Shown in pieces: positions 25,550 through 34,420 of a DNA stretch of 64,000 bases. Position 1 is the first letter of the stretch. Every line of letters starts with the position of its first letter. A program made the position numbers and the translations under genes. The notes under the pieces were generated by a model that worked only from the letters and a program-made list of their open reading frames with translations, did no database searches and was not told the DNA's origin. The stretch is from Nocardia exalbida NBRC 100660. Its GTDB lineage: Bacteria > Actinomycetota > Actinomycetes > Mycobacteriales > Mycobacteriaceae. The DNA is taken from positions 1 to 64,000 of the forward strand of contig NZ_BAFZ01000089.1 of NCBI RefSeq assembly GCF_000308575.1, in the 5' to 3' direction.

Positions 25550-25600
25550 GCCGACCGAGCCCGGCGACGCGACCGCGGAGCCGGGCTCGAGGTGGTCGGC
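25550..25600. terminator. Nested hairpin between convergent nrdF and mgtE
   Basis: An inner stem GAGCCCGGC/GCCGGGCTC (25557-25565, 25580-25588) lies inside an outer stem GCCGACC/GGTCGGC (25550-25556, 25594-25600). It starts right after the nrdF stop and 17 bases from the mgtE stop, so it is probably a bidirectional terminator. Confidence 0.75.
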
Positions 25601-25616
25601 CCCTCGATCGCCGACC

Positions 25617-26981
25617 TCAGATTCCCAGGACCAGCTTGGCCGTCGTGAAGTAGATGATCAGGCCGGTGGCGTCCACCAGGGTGGTGACCATCGGCGCGGA
25701 GACCACCGCGGGGTCGATGCGCAATTTCTTGGCCAGCAGTGGCATGGTGCCGCCGATGGTGGCGGCCCAGCCGCAGATCAGGACCAGGGTGATGCCGACG
25801 ACCAGGGCGATGCGCGGACCCACGAACAGGGCGCCGATCGCCAAGCCCACCGAGGCCAGCAGCGAGCCGAGTACCAGGCCGACCCGGCATTCCCGCCAGA
25901 TCACCTTCAACAGGTCCGACGCCTTGACCTCGCCGACCGCTACCGCGCGCACGCAGGCGGTGGCGGCCTGCGCGCCCGCGTTCCCGCCCGCGCCGATCAG
26001 CAGCGGGATGAACAGCGCCAGATGCGCCGCCTGCTGCAAGGTGCCCTCGAAGAAGTCGGTCACGCTCACCGTCAGCGTCGCGGCGAAGAGCAACAGCAGC
26101 AGCCACAGCGCGCGATAGCGGGCCAGCTGGAACACCCCGGCGGCCATGTAGTGGCCCTCCCACGGCGCCGATCCCGCCTGCAACGCCACGTCCTCGCTGT
26201 CGGCGGCCTCGATCACCTCGACCGCGTCGTCGATGGTGAGCAGCCCGACCAGCCGGTCCTCGCTGTCCACCACCGGCAGGTTGATGTCGTTGGTCTCGCG
26301 CATCAGGCGGGCGGCCTTCTCCGCGGAATCGGTGGCGCGCGCGAAGGCCGGTTCGGTGACGACCAGCTCCGACACCATGGTCTCGGGCTTGCTGAGCACC
26401 AATTCGCGCAGTTCGACGATGCCGGTCAGCCGCCTGCCCGTATCGACCACCGGCAGCGTGTACACCGTCTCGGCGTTGCCGCCCTTGGCGCGCACCATGC
26501 CGAGCGCTTCGGCCACCGTGAGGTCACGCGGCAGCGCCACCACCTCCGGCGTCATGAACTGACCGGCGGAGCCCTCCGGGTAGCCGAGCAGGCTCGCGGT
26601 CATCCGCCGCTCCCGCGGGCTCAGCCCGGCCAGCGCCTTCTTGGCCACCTTGGCGGGCGCCTCGCGCAGCATGCGGGCGCGGTCGTCGGGCGCCATGCCC
26701 TCGACCAGGTCACGGAAGCTCTGATCGCGCAGTCCTTGCAGGATCTGCTGCTGGTCCACCGGCTCGAGTTCCTCGAAGACGGCCAGCGCCAGGTCTTTGT
26801 CGAGCAGGCGGAACGCCATCCCGGCTCGCACCGCGTCCATGCGGGCGAGCTGATCGGCGATGACGTGCGGCGGATGGTTGCCGAGCCAGTCCAGCGCGGC
26901 GTCCACGCGACGGGTATCGACGATGTCCTGGAGGGATTCGGACAGCGTCGGACGTACTTCGATGATGTCGGTCTGCGACAT
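25617..26981 (-). CDS. mgtE: Magnesium transporter MgtE
   Basis: A 454-residue Mg2+ channel of the plasma membrane. An N-terminal superhelical domain (about residues 15-130) is followed by two CBS domains: QFMTPEVVALPRDLTVAEAL...LPVVDTGRRLTGIVELREL, then VSELVV...LPVVDSEDRLVGLLTIDD. Five transmembrane segments close the protein. Conserved pore-region motifs GAGGNAGAQAATACVRAVA and DPAVVSAPMVTTLVDATG are intact. MgtE cytoplasmic domains are known to gate the pore by Mg2+ level. The start has GAGG upstream. No Mg riboswitch-like structure is recognised upstream. Confidence 0.95.
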   Translation of the reverse strand: MSQTDIIEVRPTLSESLQDIVDTRRVDAALDWLGNHPPHVIADQLARMDAVRAGMAFRLLDKDLALAVFEELEPVDQQQILQGLRDQSFRDLVEGMAPDDRARMLREAPAKVAKKALAGLSPRERRMTASLLGYPEGSAGQFMTPEVVALPRDLTVAEALGMVRAKGGNAETVYTLPVVDTGRRLTGIVELRELVLSKPETMVSELVVTEPAFARATDSAEKAARLMRETNDINLPVVDSEDRLVGLLTIDDAVEVIEAADSEDVALQAGSAPWEGHYMAAGVFQLARYRALWLLLLLFAATLTVSVTDFFEGTLQQAAHLALFIPLLIGAGGNAGAQAATACVRAVAVGEVKASDLLKVIWRECRVGLVLGSLLASVGLAIGALFVGPRIALVVGITLVLICGWAATIGGTMPLLAKKLRIDPAVVSAPMVTTLVDATGLIIYFTTAKLVLGI

Positions 26982-27443
26982 GAGAGGACCTCAGCACATG
27001 CGTGAGTGAACGGAGAGCGCGAAATTCACACCGCGGGCGCCGGCCCCTGCCGTCGCGACCTGATCAGGAATGCGAAGGGGCGGCGCCGCGCGGCCTTCGA
27101 CTGGGAGGTTCGCTGCGCATCGCTACCCCACCTCCCTCTCGTCGTCGCCGCGGATCTCGGATATCCGCACCATTCGGATCAACATCTCGCGGACCGGAAA
27201 CGTCCTCGTGCAGCTTACATGGCTTCGGGGACGATGATCACCTTACGACAGCGCACTGTGACCCAAGCCGCTCCACGCCGATCGGAATCGGCTGTGCCGC
27301 TCGATGCCCGGACGACAGGGTTATACGCAGGGGGCGTCGAACTGTTGCTCCCATGCTTGGGAACCGGGACAGTGTTTCCCAAGCGGGCGTCGGAAGTCAC
27401 CGCGCCTGTCCCGCACCGATATACAGCTCACGGAAGTCTCGAA
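26982..27443. other. Intergenic region, mgtE / sulfonate operon
   Basis: A 462-bp divergent region. It has somewhat mixed composition and no frame with convincing codon use. Promoters for mgtE and for the sulfonate leader must lie here, but none is distinct by eye. Confidence 0.45.
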
Positions 27444-27521
27444 GTGTCGACAGCAACAGCCTTGATCCGCCGTCGCGCGGTCGACTTCATGCGCGTTCCG
27501 CACGGAATCTGTCGCCACTGA
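27444..27521 (+). CDS. Short Cys-containing leader peptide upstream of the sulfonate operon
   Basis: A 25-residue ORF: GTG start after GGAAG, with the core LIRRRAVDFMRV, an ICR near the end and an immediate stop. It matches the second leader at 30500 (LTKRRVVDFMRV ... ACR) and the short 'putative leader peptide' class that precedes sulfur genes in actinobacteria. The Cys codon third from the end suggests translation-coupled sensing of cysteine. The substrate-binding protein gene starts 124 bp after the stop. Expression and mechanism are inferred. Confidence 0.7.
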   Translation: MSTATALIRRRAVDFMRVPHGICRH

Positions 27522-27644
27522 AGTAGCGCGGCATCGGTTCCCCGCCGAATCCCGCGCGGTCGTCCACCGCCGCATCGCTCCGCTGTGGTGTCGCCGGACG
27601 CCTGGCATCGAACTGCACGGCGTCTTCTCTTCGAAAGAACAACA

Positions 27645-28727
27645 ATGCTTCTCTCTCCCTCCTCCCGGCGCGTCGCCCGCGCTCTCACAGCCGCCGTGGC
27701 GGTGCTCACCGGTCTATCCGTGCTCACCGGATGCGGCGAGTCCACCACCGCCAAGACCGCCGACGGCAAGACCGTGCTGCGCTACCAAGGCGCCACCGGA
27801 CAGGTGAGCCCCGTCGAACTGGCCGACGACCTCGGCTACTTCACGAAGATCAGCCTGCACTGGGAAGGCGACACCACCAGCGGTCCGGCCAATATCCAGG
27901 CGGCGGCGACGAACCAGGTCGAGTTCGGCAGCGCGTTCAACGGCGCGGTGGTGAAACTGATCGCGGGCGGGGCGAAGGTCACCTCGGTGCTCAGTTCCTA
28001 TGGCGCGGACGAGCAGTCGTTCACCGGTTACTACGTGCGCGACGACTCCGGCCTCACCTCGGCACGCGATCTGATCGGCAAGAAGGTCGCGGTCAACACG
28101 CTCGGCGCGCACCACGAATTCATCACCAGGGAGTGGCTGCATCAGCAAGGTCTGACCGACGACGAGATCAAGCAGGTGCAGTTGGTAGTCGTACCGCCTG
28201 CCAACACCGAGGACGCGCTGCGCAAAGGACAGGTCGACGTCGGCGCCCTGGGCAGCGTCTTCCGCGACACCGCCCTCCAGCGCGGCGGTATCCACCCGCT
28301 GTACACCGACAAGGCCATCTTCGGCACGTTCGACTACGGCACCTACGTCTTCCGCAACGACTACATCGCCAAGAACCCCGAAGCGGTGGAGGACTTCGTG
28401 CAGGGCACCGCGCGCGCTGTCCGCTGGCTACAGGTGACTCCGCGCGATCAGGTGCGTGAGCGGTTCGTCCAGATCATCGGCAAGCGCGGCCGCAACGAGA
28501 ACACCAACCTGGTGCCGTACTGGCTCAGCCCCGGGATCCCGGTGCCCGGCGCGGTGGTCGCCGACAAGGAACTGCAGATCTGGATCGATTGGCTGGTGCG
28601 CAACGGCGAACTGCCCAACGGCAAGTTGAAGGCCGCGGACCTGTTCACCAACAAGTTCAACCCGTACGCCAACGGCAAATTCACGCCGGAGGCGGGACCG
28701 ACCGGAGAGGTGGTGGCCGCGAAATGA
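27645..28727 (+). CDS. Sulfonate/taurine-type ABC transporter substrate-binding lipoprotein
   Basis: A 360-residue SsuA/TauA-like binding protein. The ATG at 27645 gives a good lipoprotein signal (SVLTGC, Cys30); a longer frame upstream lacks one. The mature part shows the NMT1/SsuA pattern: LRYQGATGQVSPVELADDLGYF, ANIQAAATNQVEFGSAFNGA, DLIGKKVAVNTLGAHHEF and DVGALGSVFRDTAL. It binds the substrate outside the cell for the next two gene products. The downstream TauD-like enzyme suggests an organosulfonate, but the exact ligand is unknown. Its stop overlaps the ATPase start (ATGA). Confidence 0.88.
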   Translation: MLLSPSSRRVARALTAAVAVLTGLSVLTGCGESTTAKTADGKTVLRYQGATGQVSPVELADDLGYFTKISLHWEGDTTSGPANIQAAATNQVEFGSAFNGAVVKLIAGGAKVTSVLSSYGADEQSFTGYYVRDDSGLTSARDLIGKKVAVNTLGAHHEFITREWLHQQGLTDDEIKQVQLVVVPPANTEDALRKGQVDVGALGSVFRDTALQRGGIHPLYTDKAIFGTFDYGTYVFRNDYIAKNPEAVEDFVQGTARAVRWLQVTPRDQVRERFVQIIGKRGRNENTNLVPYWLSPGIPVPGAVVADKELQIWIDWLVRNGELPNGKLKAADLFTNKFNPYANGKFTPEAGPTGEVVAAK

Positions 28728-29578
28728 CCACGGCTACGAAACTAGCGCTCACCGGAGTGCGCAAGCAGTTCGCGGTGCGCGGCTCCCAGGAGCGGTTCAC
28801 CGCGCTCGAGGACATCTCGCTGGAACTGCGTGAAGGCGAGTTCCTGGTCCTGGTCGGGCCGAGCGGCTCGGGCAAGTCGACGCTGCTGGACCTGCTCGGC
28901 GGGCTGAGCAAGCCCACCTCCGGTGAGATCCTGCTGGACGGGAAACCGATCACCGGACCGGGCCTGGACCGCGGCATCGTCTTCCAGCAGTACGCCCTGC
29001 TGCCCTGGCGCACGGCCCGGTCCAATATCGAATTCGGCTTGGAGGCCAAGGGTTTGCGCCGCAGGACGCGGCGCGAGCTGGCCGACCACTACTTGGAACT
29101 GGTCGGGCTCTCCGGTTTCGGCGACCGCTACCCGCACGAACTGTCCGGCGGCATGAAGCAGCGCGTCGCGATCGCGCGCAGTCTCGCATTCGATCCCGAG
29201 GTGCTGCTGATGGACGAGCCGTTCGCCGCGCTCGACGCGCAGACCAGGGAATCGTTGCAGGACGAACTGTTGCGCATCTGGCGCGCCACCGGCAAGACCG
29301 TCCTGTTCATCACCCACGGCATCGATGAGGCGGTATACCTCGGCCAGCGTGTGGCCGTGCTGACCTCACGGCCCGGCCGGATCAAGGCCATCGTCGACGT
29401 CGAGCTCGACCGGGGCACCGACGACGACATCCGCTCCTCCCAGCGCTTCCGGGACTACCGCCACGAGATCTGGACGCTGCTGCACAGCGAGGTCCAACGC
29501 GCCGCGAGCCTGGAACTGAAATCCCTTACCGACCCGGCCGATATCGAATCCACCACCGAGAGGACGGCTCATGTCTAG
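28724..29578 (+). CDS. Sulfonate-type ABC transporter ATP-binding protein
   Basis: A 284-residue SsuB/TauB-like ATPase with Walker A GPSGSGKST, Q-loop VFQQYALLPW, signature LSGGMKQR, Walker B VLLMDEPFAALD and H-loop FITHGIDEA. The FQQYALLPWRT Q-loop is typical of the nitrate/sulfonate/taurine importers. It is translationally coupled on both sides: ATGA overlap with the binding protein, and an eight-base overlap with the permease. Confidence 0.93.
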   Translation: MTTATKLALTGVRKQFAVRGSQERFTALEDISLELREGEFLVLVGPSGSGKSTLLDLLGGLSKPTSGEILLDGKPITGPGLDRGIVFQQYALLPWRTARSNIEFGLEAKGLRRRTRRELADHYLELVGLSGFGDRYPHELSGGMKQRVAIARSLAFDPEVLLMDEPFAALDAQTRESLQDELLRIWRATGKTVLFITHGIDEAVYLGQRVAVLTSRPGRIKAIVDVELDRGTDDDIRSSQRFRDYRHEIWTLLHSEVQRAASLELKSLTDPADIESTTERTAHV

Positions 29579-30461
29579 TGCCATTCAGCTGAGCGAGCGG
29601 CCGGTTCGGGAACGCGCGGTCCAGCCCACCCGGCCCGCCCCGGTGCGGCGGGCCGAGCCCGCGCCCACCGCCGTGACGCAGGCCCTGCGGGCGGTGGGCC
29701 GGCTCGCCTGGCGGGTATTCAAACCGACGGTCGTGATCGCACTGTTCTTGCTGCTGTGGCAACTCGCCCCCACGCTCGGGCTGGTGGACGAGGTGTTCCT
29801 GCCGCCGTTCTCGGTGGTGGCCCAGGCGTTCGCCGACCTGGTGGCGAGCGGAGAGATGTGGACGCACATCTCCGCGAGCCTGAATCGTTCCCTGGCCGGG
29901 TATTCCCTCGCGCTGGTCGCGGGCATCCCGGTGGGCATCGCGATCGCCTGGTACAAGCCGGTGGCCGACTTCCTGAACCCGATCCTCGAACTGTTCCGCA
30001 ACACCGCGGCGCTGGCGTTGCTCCCCGTCTTCCTGCTGATCCTGGGGATCGGCGAAACCTCGAAGGTGGCCATCGTCGTCTACGCGAGCTTCTTCCCGAT
30101 TCTGCTGAACACCATCACCGGCGTGCGCACCGTCGACCCGCTACTGGTCAAATCCGCCGCTTCCCTGGGCTTCTCGCCGTTACGTCTGTTCCAGAAGGTG
30201 ATCCTGCCCGCGGCGCTGCCGTCCATCTTCACGGGTCTGCGGATGGCCGCCGCCAGTTCGATCCTCGTGCTGCTGGCCGCCGAGATGTTCGGGGCCAGGG
30301 CCGGGCTCGGCTATCTGATCACCGCAGCGCAGCAGAACTTCGCGATCCCGAACATGTATGCGGGAATCCTCGCCATCTCGCTGCTCGGCCTCGGCTTCAA
30401 CGGCGTACTGGTCGCCCTGGAACGCCGCCTGTCGCGGTGGCGCGCCCCAGCGAACGCCTGA
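29571..30461 (+). CDS. Sulfonate-type ABC transporter permease
   Basis: A 296-residue SsuC/TauC-like inner-membrane protein with about six transmembrane segments. The EAA loop that contacts the ATPase reads KSAASLGFSPLRLFQKVILPAALPSIFTGLRM. The N-terminal 55 residues are cytoplasmic and Pro/Arg/Ala-rich. Its start overlaps the ATPase stop by eight bases. A second leader peptide and tauD follow on the same strand. Confidence 0.93.
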   Translation: MSSAIQLSERPVRERAVQPTRPAPVRRAEPAPTAVTQALRAVGRLAWRVFKPTVVIALFLLLWQLAPTLGLVDEVFLPPFSVVAQAFADLVASGEMWTHISASLNRSLAGYSLALVAGIPVGIAIAWYKPVADFLNPILELFRNTAALALLPVFLLILGIGETSKVAIVVYASFFPILLNTITGVRTVDPLLVKSAASLGFSPLRLFQKVILPAALPSIFTGLRMAAASSILVLLAAEMFGARAGLGYLITAAQQNFAIPNMYAGILAISLLGLGFNGVLVALERRLSRWRAPANA

Positions 30462-30499
30462 ACCATGGCCACCCGTCTCATATCCGGAAGACAGTCGCC

Positions 30500-30610
30500 G
30501 TGCGGGCGCTGACCAAACGGCGCGTCGTGGACTTCATGCGGGTATGCGGCAGCGCTTGTCGCCTTGCCGCACGTCCCGCCCCTCCGGTTGCCACCGGCCC
30601 GATCCTCTGA
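30500..30610 (+). CDS. Second Cys-containing leader peptide, upstream of the TauD-like gene
   Basis: A 36-residue ORF: GTG start after GGAAGA. The core LTKRRVVDFMRVCGSACR holds two Cys codons, then a Pro/Ala-rich tail. It shares the RR-VDFMRV core with the 27444 leader, and its stop lies only 19 bases before the dioxygenase start. It could sense cysteine supply and so tune the last gene of the operon separately from the transporter. Function is inferred from similarity and context. Confidence 0.68.
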   Translation: MRALTKRRVVDFMRVCGSACRLAARPAPPVATGPIL

Positions 30611-30629
30611 TCCGAAACGAGTTCTTCCG

Positions 30630-31577
30630 ATGACCGCTGTCCACGAAACCCCCCTCTCGACCGTCACCGGCAACCCGGTGCACGTCGCGCCCGTCGCCGG
30701 TTACATCGGCGCCGACGTCTCCGGCGTCGATCTCCGCGAACCGCTGACCGACCAGCAGGTCGCGGCCATCACCGACGCGCTGCACACCTACAAGGTGTTG
30801 TTCTTCCGCGATCAGCACATCGATCACGCGCAGCAGATCGCCTTCTCCCGCCGGTTCGGCGCGGTCACGCCGTCGCACCCGTACGACGACGACGCGCCGA
30901 CGGAGCACCCGGAGATCCTCGCGGTCGACAGCCGGTTGTACGAGAAGCGGTTCGGTGTGCGGAAATTCAGCTACACCAACCACTGGCACACCGATGTCTC
31001 CGCGCTGATCAACCCGCCCGCCGCCTCGATCCTGCGCGCCGAGATCGCCCCGGCGCAGGGTGGCGACACCGGCTGGACGAACCTCGTCGCCGCCTACGAG
31101 AACCTGCCCGAGTCGCTCAAGCGATTCGTCGAAGGGCTGCGCGCCGAGCACCGCTTCGGCGGCAGCAGGCCGGCCTGGGACTCCGACAGCGACTACGCGA
31201 AGAAGGTCGCGGCCGCGCCGCTGATCACGGAGCATCCGGTCGTCCGGGTGCATCCGGTGACCGGCGAGCGGGCACTGTTCGTGAACCCCGGCTTCACCAC
31301 CCGCATCGTCGGGCTCCGGCCGAACCAGAGCGACGCACTGCTGAAGCTGCTGTTCGACGAGGTGACCAACCCGGCCTACACCGTCCGGTTCCGCTGGGCG
31401 AAGGGCAGCCTCGCGTTCTGGGACAACCGCGCCACCGCGCACCTCGCACCGAGCGACCTCGACCACCGCGACGTCACCCGCGTGCTGTACCGCACCACAC
31501 TCGAGGGTGACATTCCCGTCGGCGTCGACGGTGCGCCGTCCAAGGCGATCTCGGGAGAGAAGTTCACCGGCGCCTAG
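30630..31577 (+). CDS. TauD-family alpha-ketoglutarate-dependent sulfonate dioxygenase
   Basis: A 315-residue non-haem Fe(II) dioxygenase expected to oxidise a sulfonate to an aldehyde plus sulfite, using 2-oxoglutarate and O2 in the cytoplasm. The iron facial triad is visible as NHWHTDVS (His, Asp) and the distal His in FWDNRATAHLAPSD. The 2-oxoglutarate-binding Arg is probably in the DVTRVLYRTTL segment. The ATG at 30630 was chosen because it follows the leader ORF and gives the usual TauD length. It is last in the sulfonate operon, before a strong terminator. Confidence 0.92.
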   Translation: MTAVHETPLSTVTGNPVHVAPVAGYIGADVSGVDLREPLTDQQVAAITDALHTYKVLFFRDQHIDHAQQIAFSRRFGAVTPSHPYDDDAPTEHPEILAVDSRLYEKRFGVRKFSYTNHWHTDVSALINPPAASILRAEIAPAQGGDTGWTNLVAAYENLPESLKRFVEGLRAEHRFGGSRPAWDSDSDYAKKVAAAPLITEHPVVRVHPVTGERALFVNPGFTTRIVGLRPNQSDALLKLLFDEVTNPAYTVRFRWAKGSLAFWDNRATAHLAPSDLDHRDVTRVLYRTTLEGDIPVGVDGAPSKAISGEKFTGA

Positions 31578-31586
31578 GGTCCGGAC

Positions 31587-31632
31587 ACGCGAGGTCGGCC
31601 GGGTTTCGGCAAGCACTCGGCCGACCTCGCGT
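31587..31632 (+). terminator. Perfect 15-bp hairpin after the sulfonate operon
   Basis: ACGCGAGGTCGGCCG (31587-31601) pairs exactly with CGGCCGACCTCGCGT (31618-31632) around a 16-base loop, nine bases after the TauD stop. Confidence 0.85.
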
Positions 31633-32007
31633 CTCGGCAGTATTCGAGCAAGTCAGCCGGTATCGGGGTCGCCGTCCCTGCGGCCACCATCGACGCTGCA
31701 CAGAGTGACCAATCGGTCAGCGGATGGGACCCTCGGACTTCGTTGCGCGGTTATCGGCGTGGCCGCGTGTCGTACGCCGCACGCCCACCTGGCCAGGGGC
31801 GACCGCATGGGGCATCGACGCCGTGGCGAGTTCGGTGAACCGGCTCGCGACGATCTGGTGGTAGTGCGATCGAGACAGCGCCGCAGGTGGCCCGAATTCG
31901 GTGCGTCGAGCGCCGAACGGTTGCCGGAGTGCGGCGAAGTGGGAACAGTGAGGTAGGAAAGCGCGGCGCTCGCCGCGGTGGTTCGGGTACACACGAAGGA
32001 GATATTC
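31633..32007. other. Intergenic region before the LLM oxidoreductase
   Basis: A 375-bp stretch with no frame I can defend as a gene. The only clear signal is the ribosome binding site GAAGGAG just before the GTG at 32008. Confidence 0.45.
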
Positions 32008-33006
32008 GTGCGCTTCGGCATCTTCATTCCGCAGGGTTGGCGGCTCGATCTGGTGGGCATCGACCCGGCGGACCAGTGGGGGGTGATGCGAGACCTCGCC
32101 CAGCGCGCCGATGCGAACCCGGCGTGGGAATCGCTGTGGGTGTACGACCACTTCCACACCGTCCCGGTCCCCACCGAGGAGGCGACGCACGAGGCATGGA
32201 CGCTGATGTCGGCGTTCGCCGCCACCACCGCACGCATCCGCCTCGGCCAGATGTGTACCGCTATCAGCTACCGCAACCCGGCCTACCTGGCCAAGGTGGC
32301 CGCGACGGTCGACCTGATCTCGGGCGGCCGCGTCGAGATGGGCATCGGCGGTGGCTGGTACGAACACGAGTGGCGCGCCTACGGCTACGGTTTCCCGTCC
32401 GCGGGCGAAAGGCTGGGCCGCCTGGACGAGGGTGTGCAGATCTTCCGGCAGGCCTGGACCACGGGTTCGGCCAACCTCGACGGCAAGTACTACCAGGTCG
32501 ACGGCGCGATCGTCCGTCCGCTGCCGTTGCAGGAGAACGGTATTCCGCTGTGGATCGCGGGCGGCGGCGAGAAGAAGACGCTGCGCATCGCCGCGCAATA
32601 CGCCCAGTACACCAACTTCAGCGGTAACCCCGAGGAGTTCACCCACAAATCCGAGGTGCTGCGCGCCCACTGCGCCGACGTCGGCACCGACTTCGACGCC
32701 ATCGTCCGCAGTTCGAACTTCAACGTCGTCATCGGCTCGACCCAGGCCGAAGTAGAGGATCGCCTCGCGGCGCTGAAAGCCCGCCTCACGCCCGTCATCG
32801 GCGAAGACGCGGCGAAGTCCTACTTCGAACAGCTGTACAACAGCGGCGCCGCCACCGGCACTCCCGAGCAGATCACCGAGAACCTGCGCCGAGTCGCCGA
32901 CCTCGGCCTCGGCTACGCCATCTTCAATTTCCCCGAATCCGCCTACGACACCTCCGGCATCGAACTCTTCGAACGCGAAGTGCTCCCGGCTTTGTCGGCG
33001 TCGTAG
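32008..33006 (+). CDS. LLM class (F420- or flavin-dependent) oxidoreductase
   Basis: A 332-residue luciferase-like TIM-barrel protein: MRFGIFIPQG at the N-terminus, then IRLGQMCTAISYRNPAYLAK and GRVEMGIGGGWYEHEW. The GGGWYEHE turn is the LLM signature that frames the cofactor pocket. Nocardia and mycobacterial members often use F420, but FMN cannot be excluded. Substrate is unknown. The start is the GTG behind GAAGGAG. It lies beyond the sulfonate terminator, so a part in sulfonate breakdown is possible but not indicated by operon structure. Confidence 0.85.
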   Translation: MRFGIFIPQGWRLDLVGIDPADQWGVMRDLAQRADANPAWESLWVYDHFHTVPVPTEEATHEAWTLMSAFAATTARIRLGQMCTAISYRNPAYLAKVAATVDLISGGRVEMGIGGGWYEHEWRAYGYGFPSAGERLGRLDEGVQIFRQAWTTGSANLDGKYYQVDGAIVRPLPLQENGIPLWIAGGGEKKTLRIAAQYAQYTNFSGNPEEFTHKSEVLRAHCADVGTDFDAIVRSSNFNVVIGSTQAEVEDRLAALKARLTPVIGEDAAKSYFEQLYNSGAATGTPEQITENLRRVADLGLGYAIFNFPESAYDTSGIELFEREVLPALSAS

Positions 33007-33072
33007 TCATTCGACTCGTCACGCCGAGGTGGCTGTCCGGTACATTGTGGCCAGCCACCTCGCAATGCGCAG

Positions 33073-33627
33073 TCAATTTTGTTCGAAAACTTTCCACAGC
33101 GCCATCTCAGCCTGCCGGGACGGCGTGCCGTCCCACGGGTGGAGCAGGAAGTTCTCGTCGAAGAGGTGGTCTCGATACTTCGGCTTTGCAAATCCCCAGT
33201 TAGTAACCCTCAGGACAGCCGTCCGCTGCGAGACTTCGTCTTGTTTCACAAGATGGGCGATATCGGTGGCGACCGCCCGTAGATCTTCGGGACCGATTGA
33301 ATTCGGCACGGTGAGGTCGACTCGGACCGAGATTTTACCGGGCTGCTCCGCCAGGTCGGTTGTATCCACCGCGAAAAAGCAGACTCCTGCCGGAAGCGCC
33401 AGTTCCACCAATCTCGCCGTCAACTTCTTCTCATCATCTTTCCGATAATCCCACACGGGGACTTCGACGCATGCGGTCGGCGCTGTTGTAGTCGCGACGG
33501 GGGAGCTCGTCTTCGCCGTTGGGTTCCCTACTTTTTCAGAGCCGCAACCAACCGTTACCGAGAACCCGGCCGCGATAACCGCGACCACTGCGGCTCTCAG
33601 CACCCGATATCCAGCAGAACGATGCAT
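33073..33627 (-). CDS. Small lipoprotein, last gene of the ESX-like cassette
   Basis: A 184-residue protein with a lipoprotein signal (IAAGFSVTVGC, Cys28). The mature part has no recognised domain; it contains two further Cys (ACVEV and GVCFF) that might form a disulphide. It starts one base after the stop of the WXG-like gene, so it is translated with it. The ATG at 33627 was chosen over an earlier in-frame Met because it alone places the signal at the N-terminus. G+C is visibly lower than in flanking housekeeping genes. No function can be named. Confidence 0.75.
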   Translation of the reverse strand: MHRSAGYRVLRAAVVAVIAAGFSVTVGCGSEKVGNPTAKTSSPVATTTAPTACVEVPVWDYRKDDEKKLTARLVELALPAGVCFFAVDTTDLAEQPGKISVRVDLTVPNSIGPEDLRAVATDIAHLVKQDEVSQRTAVLRVTNWGFAKPKYRDHLFDENFLLHPWDGTPSRQAEMALWKVFEQN

Positions 33628-33628
33628 C

Positions 33629-34420
33629 TCAGCTGTCCCCGTCCAGTTTCCAGTCGTCGTCTTTACTATCGTACCCATCGGTCTGTGGACTGGGCCAGCG
33701 ATCTTTTCCTTCGGCATCTGGAAAAAATCCAGCCGGATGATTGATGATATTCGCGAGCTCGTTCGAGGCGATCATCGCCTTTGCCTGCAACTCGAGGAAG
33801 CTGGTCATTGCCTCGACGACGAGCTCAACAGCGGTGACTATCGCATCATTGAAATTGTTTATCGACCAGACCAGCCCGACAGCGGTTGCGGATTCGCCAA
33901 TGGCAACAGCGGCGTTAGCGAGCAATGTTCCCAGCTTGTCGATGATCTGCTTGTACAGTATCCTCCCTTCCTCCGCAATAGTCAGAAGCTGCTCATGCAC
34001 CTGCTCGCACATTTCTGTCGCCTTGGACATGGCCGCCGACTGATACGTTTGCGATGCCTTGAACGCCTTGTAGGCGCTGCCGTCCCAGTAGCCTTCTAGA
34101 TTCACGTCCGGCTTGTTCTGGATATTGTTGACAGCAGATACGGCAGCGCCGACTTGTTGCCATTTTGCCGCATATCCCACGAACAATATCGGAGCAGCTT
34201 GCCCCTCGACTGCTTCACCGAGCTTCGAGATCAGGGTCTTCAAATCCTGTTGCATCGCATCCCTTGTATCGGTCAACGCGATGTAGGCCCCGGGAAGAAT
34301 CCATTTGAGGTCATCGAACTTGTCGTTCAACTTTCCCGGCAACTTCTTTACTTCATCTACTTTTCTGGTGAACTCATCACTAATTGCCGTCAATTGATCT
34401 ATCGTCGGATTTGCGCCCAT
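33629..34420 (-). CDS. WXG-like ESX-associated protein
   Basis: A 263-residue mostly helical protein with no signal peptide or clear membrane anchor. A GYWDGSAYKAFKA turn matches the W-x-G hairpin that separates the two helices of type VII (ESX) substrates. It is much longer than the 100-residue WXG100 proteins and ends in an acidic tail. A hydrophobic patch (LVWSINNFNDAIVTAVELVVEAM) lies C-terminal of the helical pair. Secretion by an ESX system is inferred. Its start overlaps the EspC-like gene by one base. No ESX ATPase or EccB-E gene is in the window. Confidence 0.65.
   Translation of the reverse strand: MGANPTIDQLTAISDEFTRKVDEVKKLPGKLNDKFDDLKWILPGAYIALTDTRDAMQQDLKTLISKLGEAVEGQAAPILFVGYAAKWQQVGAAVSAVNNIQNKPDVNLEGYWDGSAYKAFKASQTYQSAAMSKATEMCEQVHEQLLTIAEEGRILYKQIIDKLGTLLANAAVAIGESATAVGLVWSINNFNDAIVTAVELVVEAMTSFLELQAKAMIASNELANIINHPAGFFPDAEGKDRWPSPQTDGYDSKDDDWKLDGDS

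Noticed and set aside
24009..27443. tRNA genes or a Mg2+ riboswitch in the long intergenic regions beside nrdF and mgtE
   Set aside because: No cloverleaf with a GGTTCGAATCC-type T arm and no M-box-like core was found by eye.
31633..32007. A third leader peptide before the LLM gene (a frame with GVAACRTPHAHLARGD)
   Set aside because: It lacks the RR-VDFMRV core and has no ribosome binding site at a fitting start.
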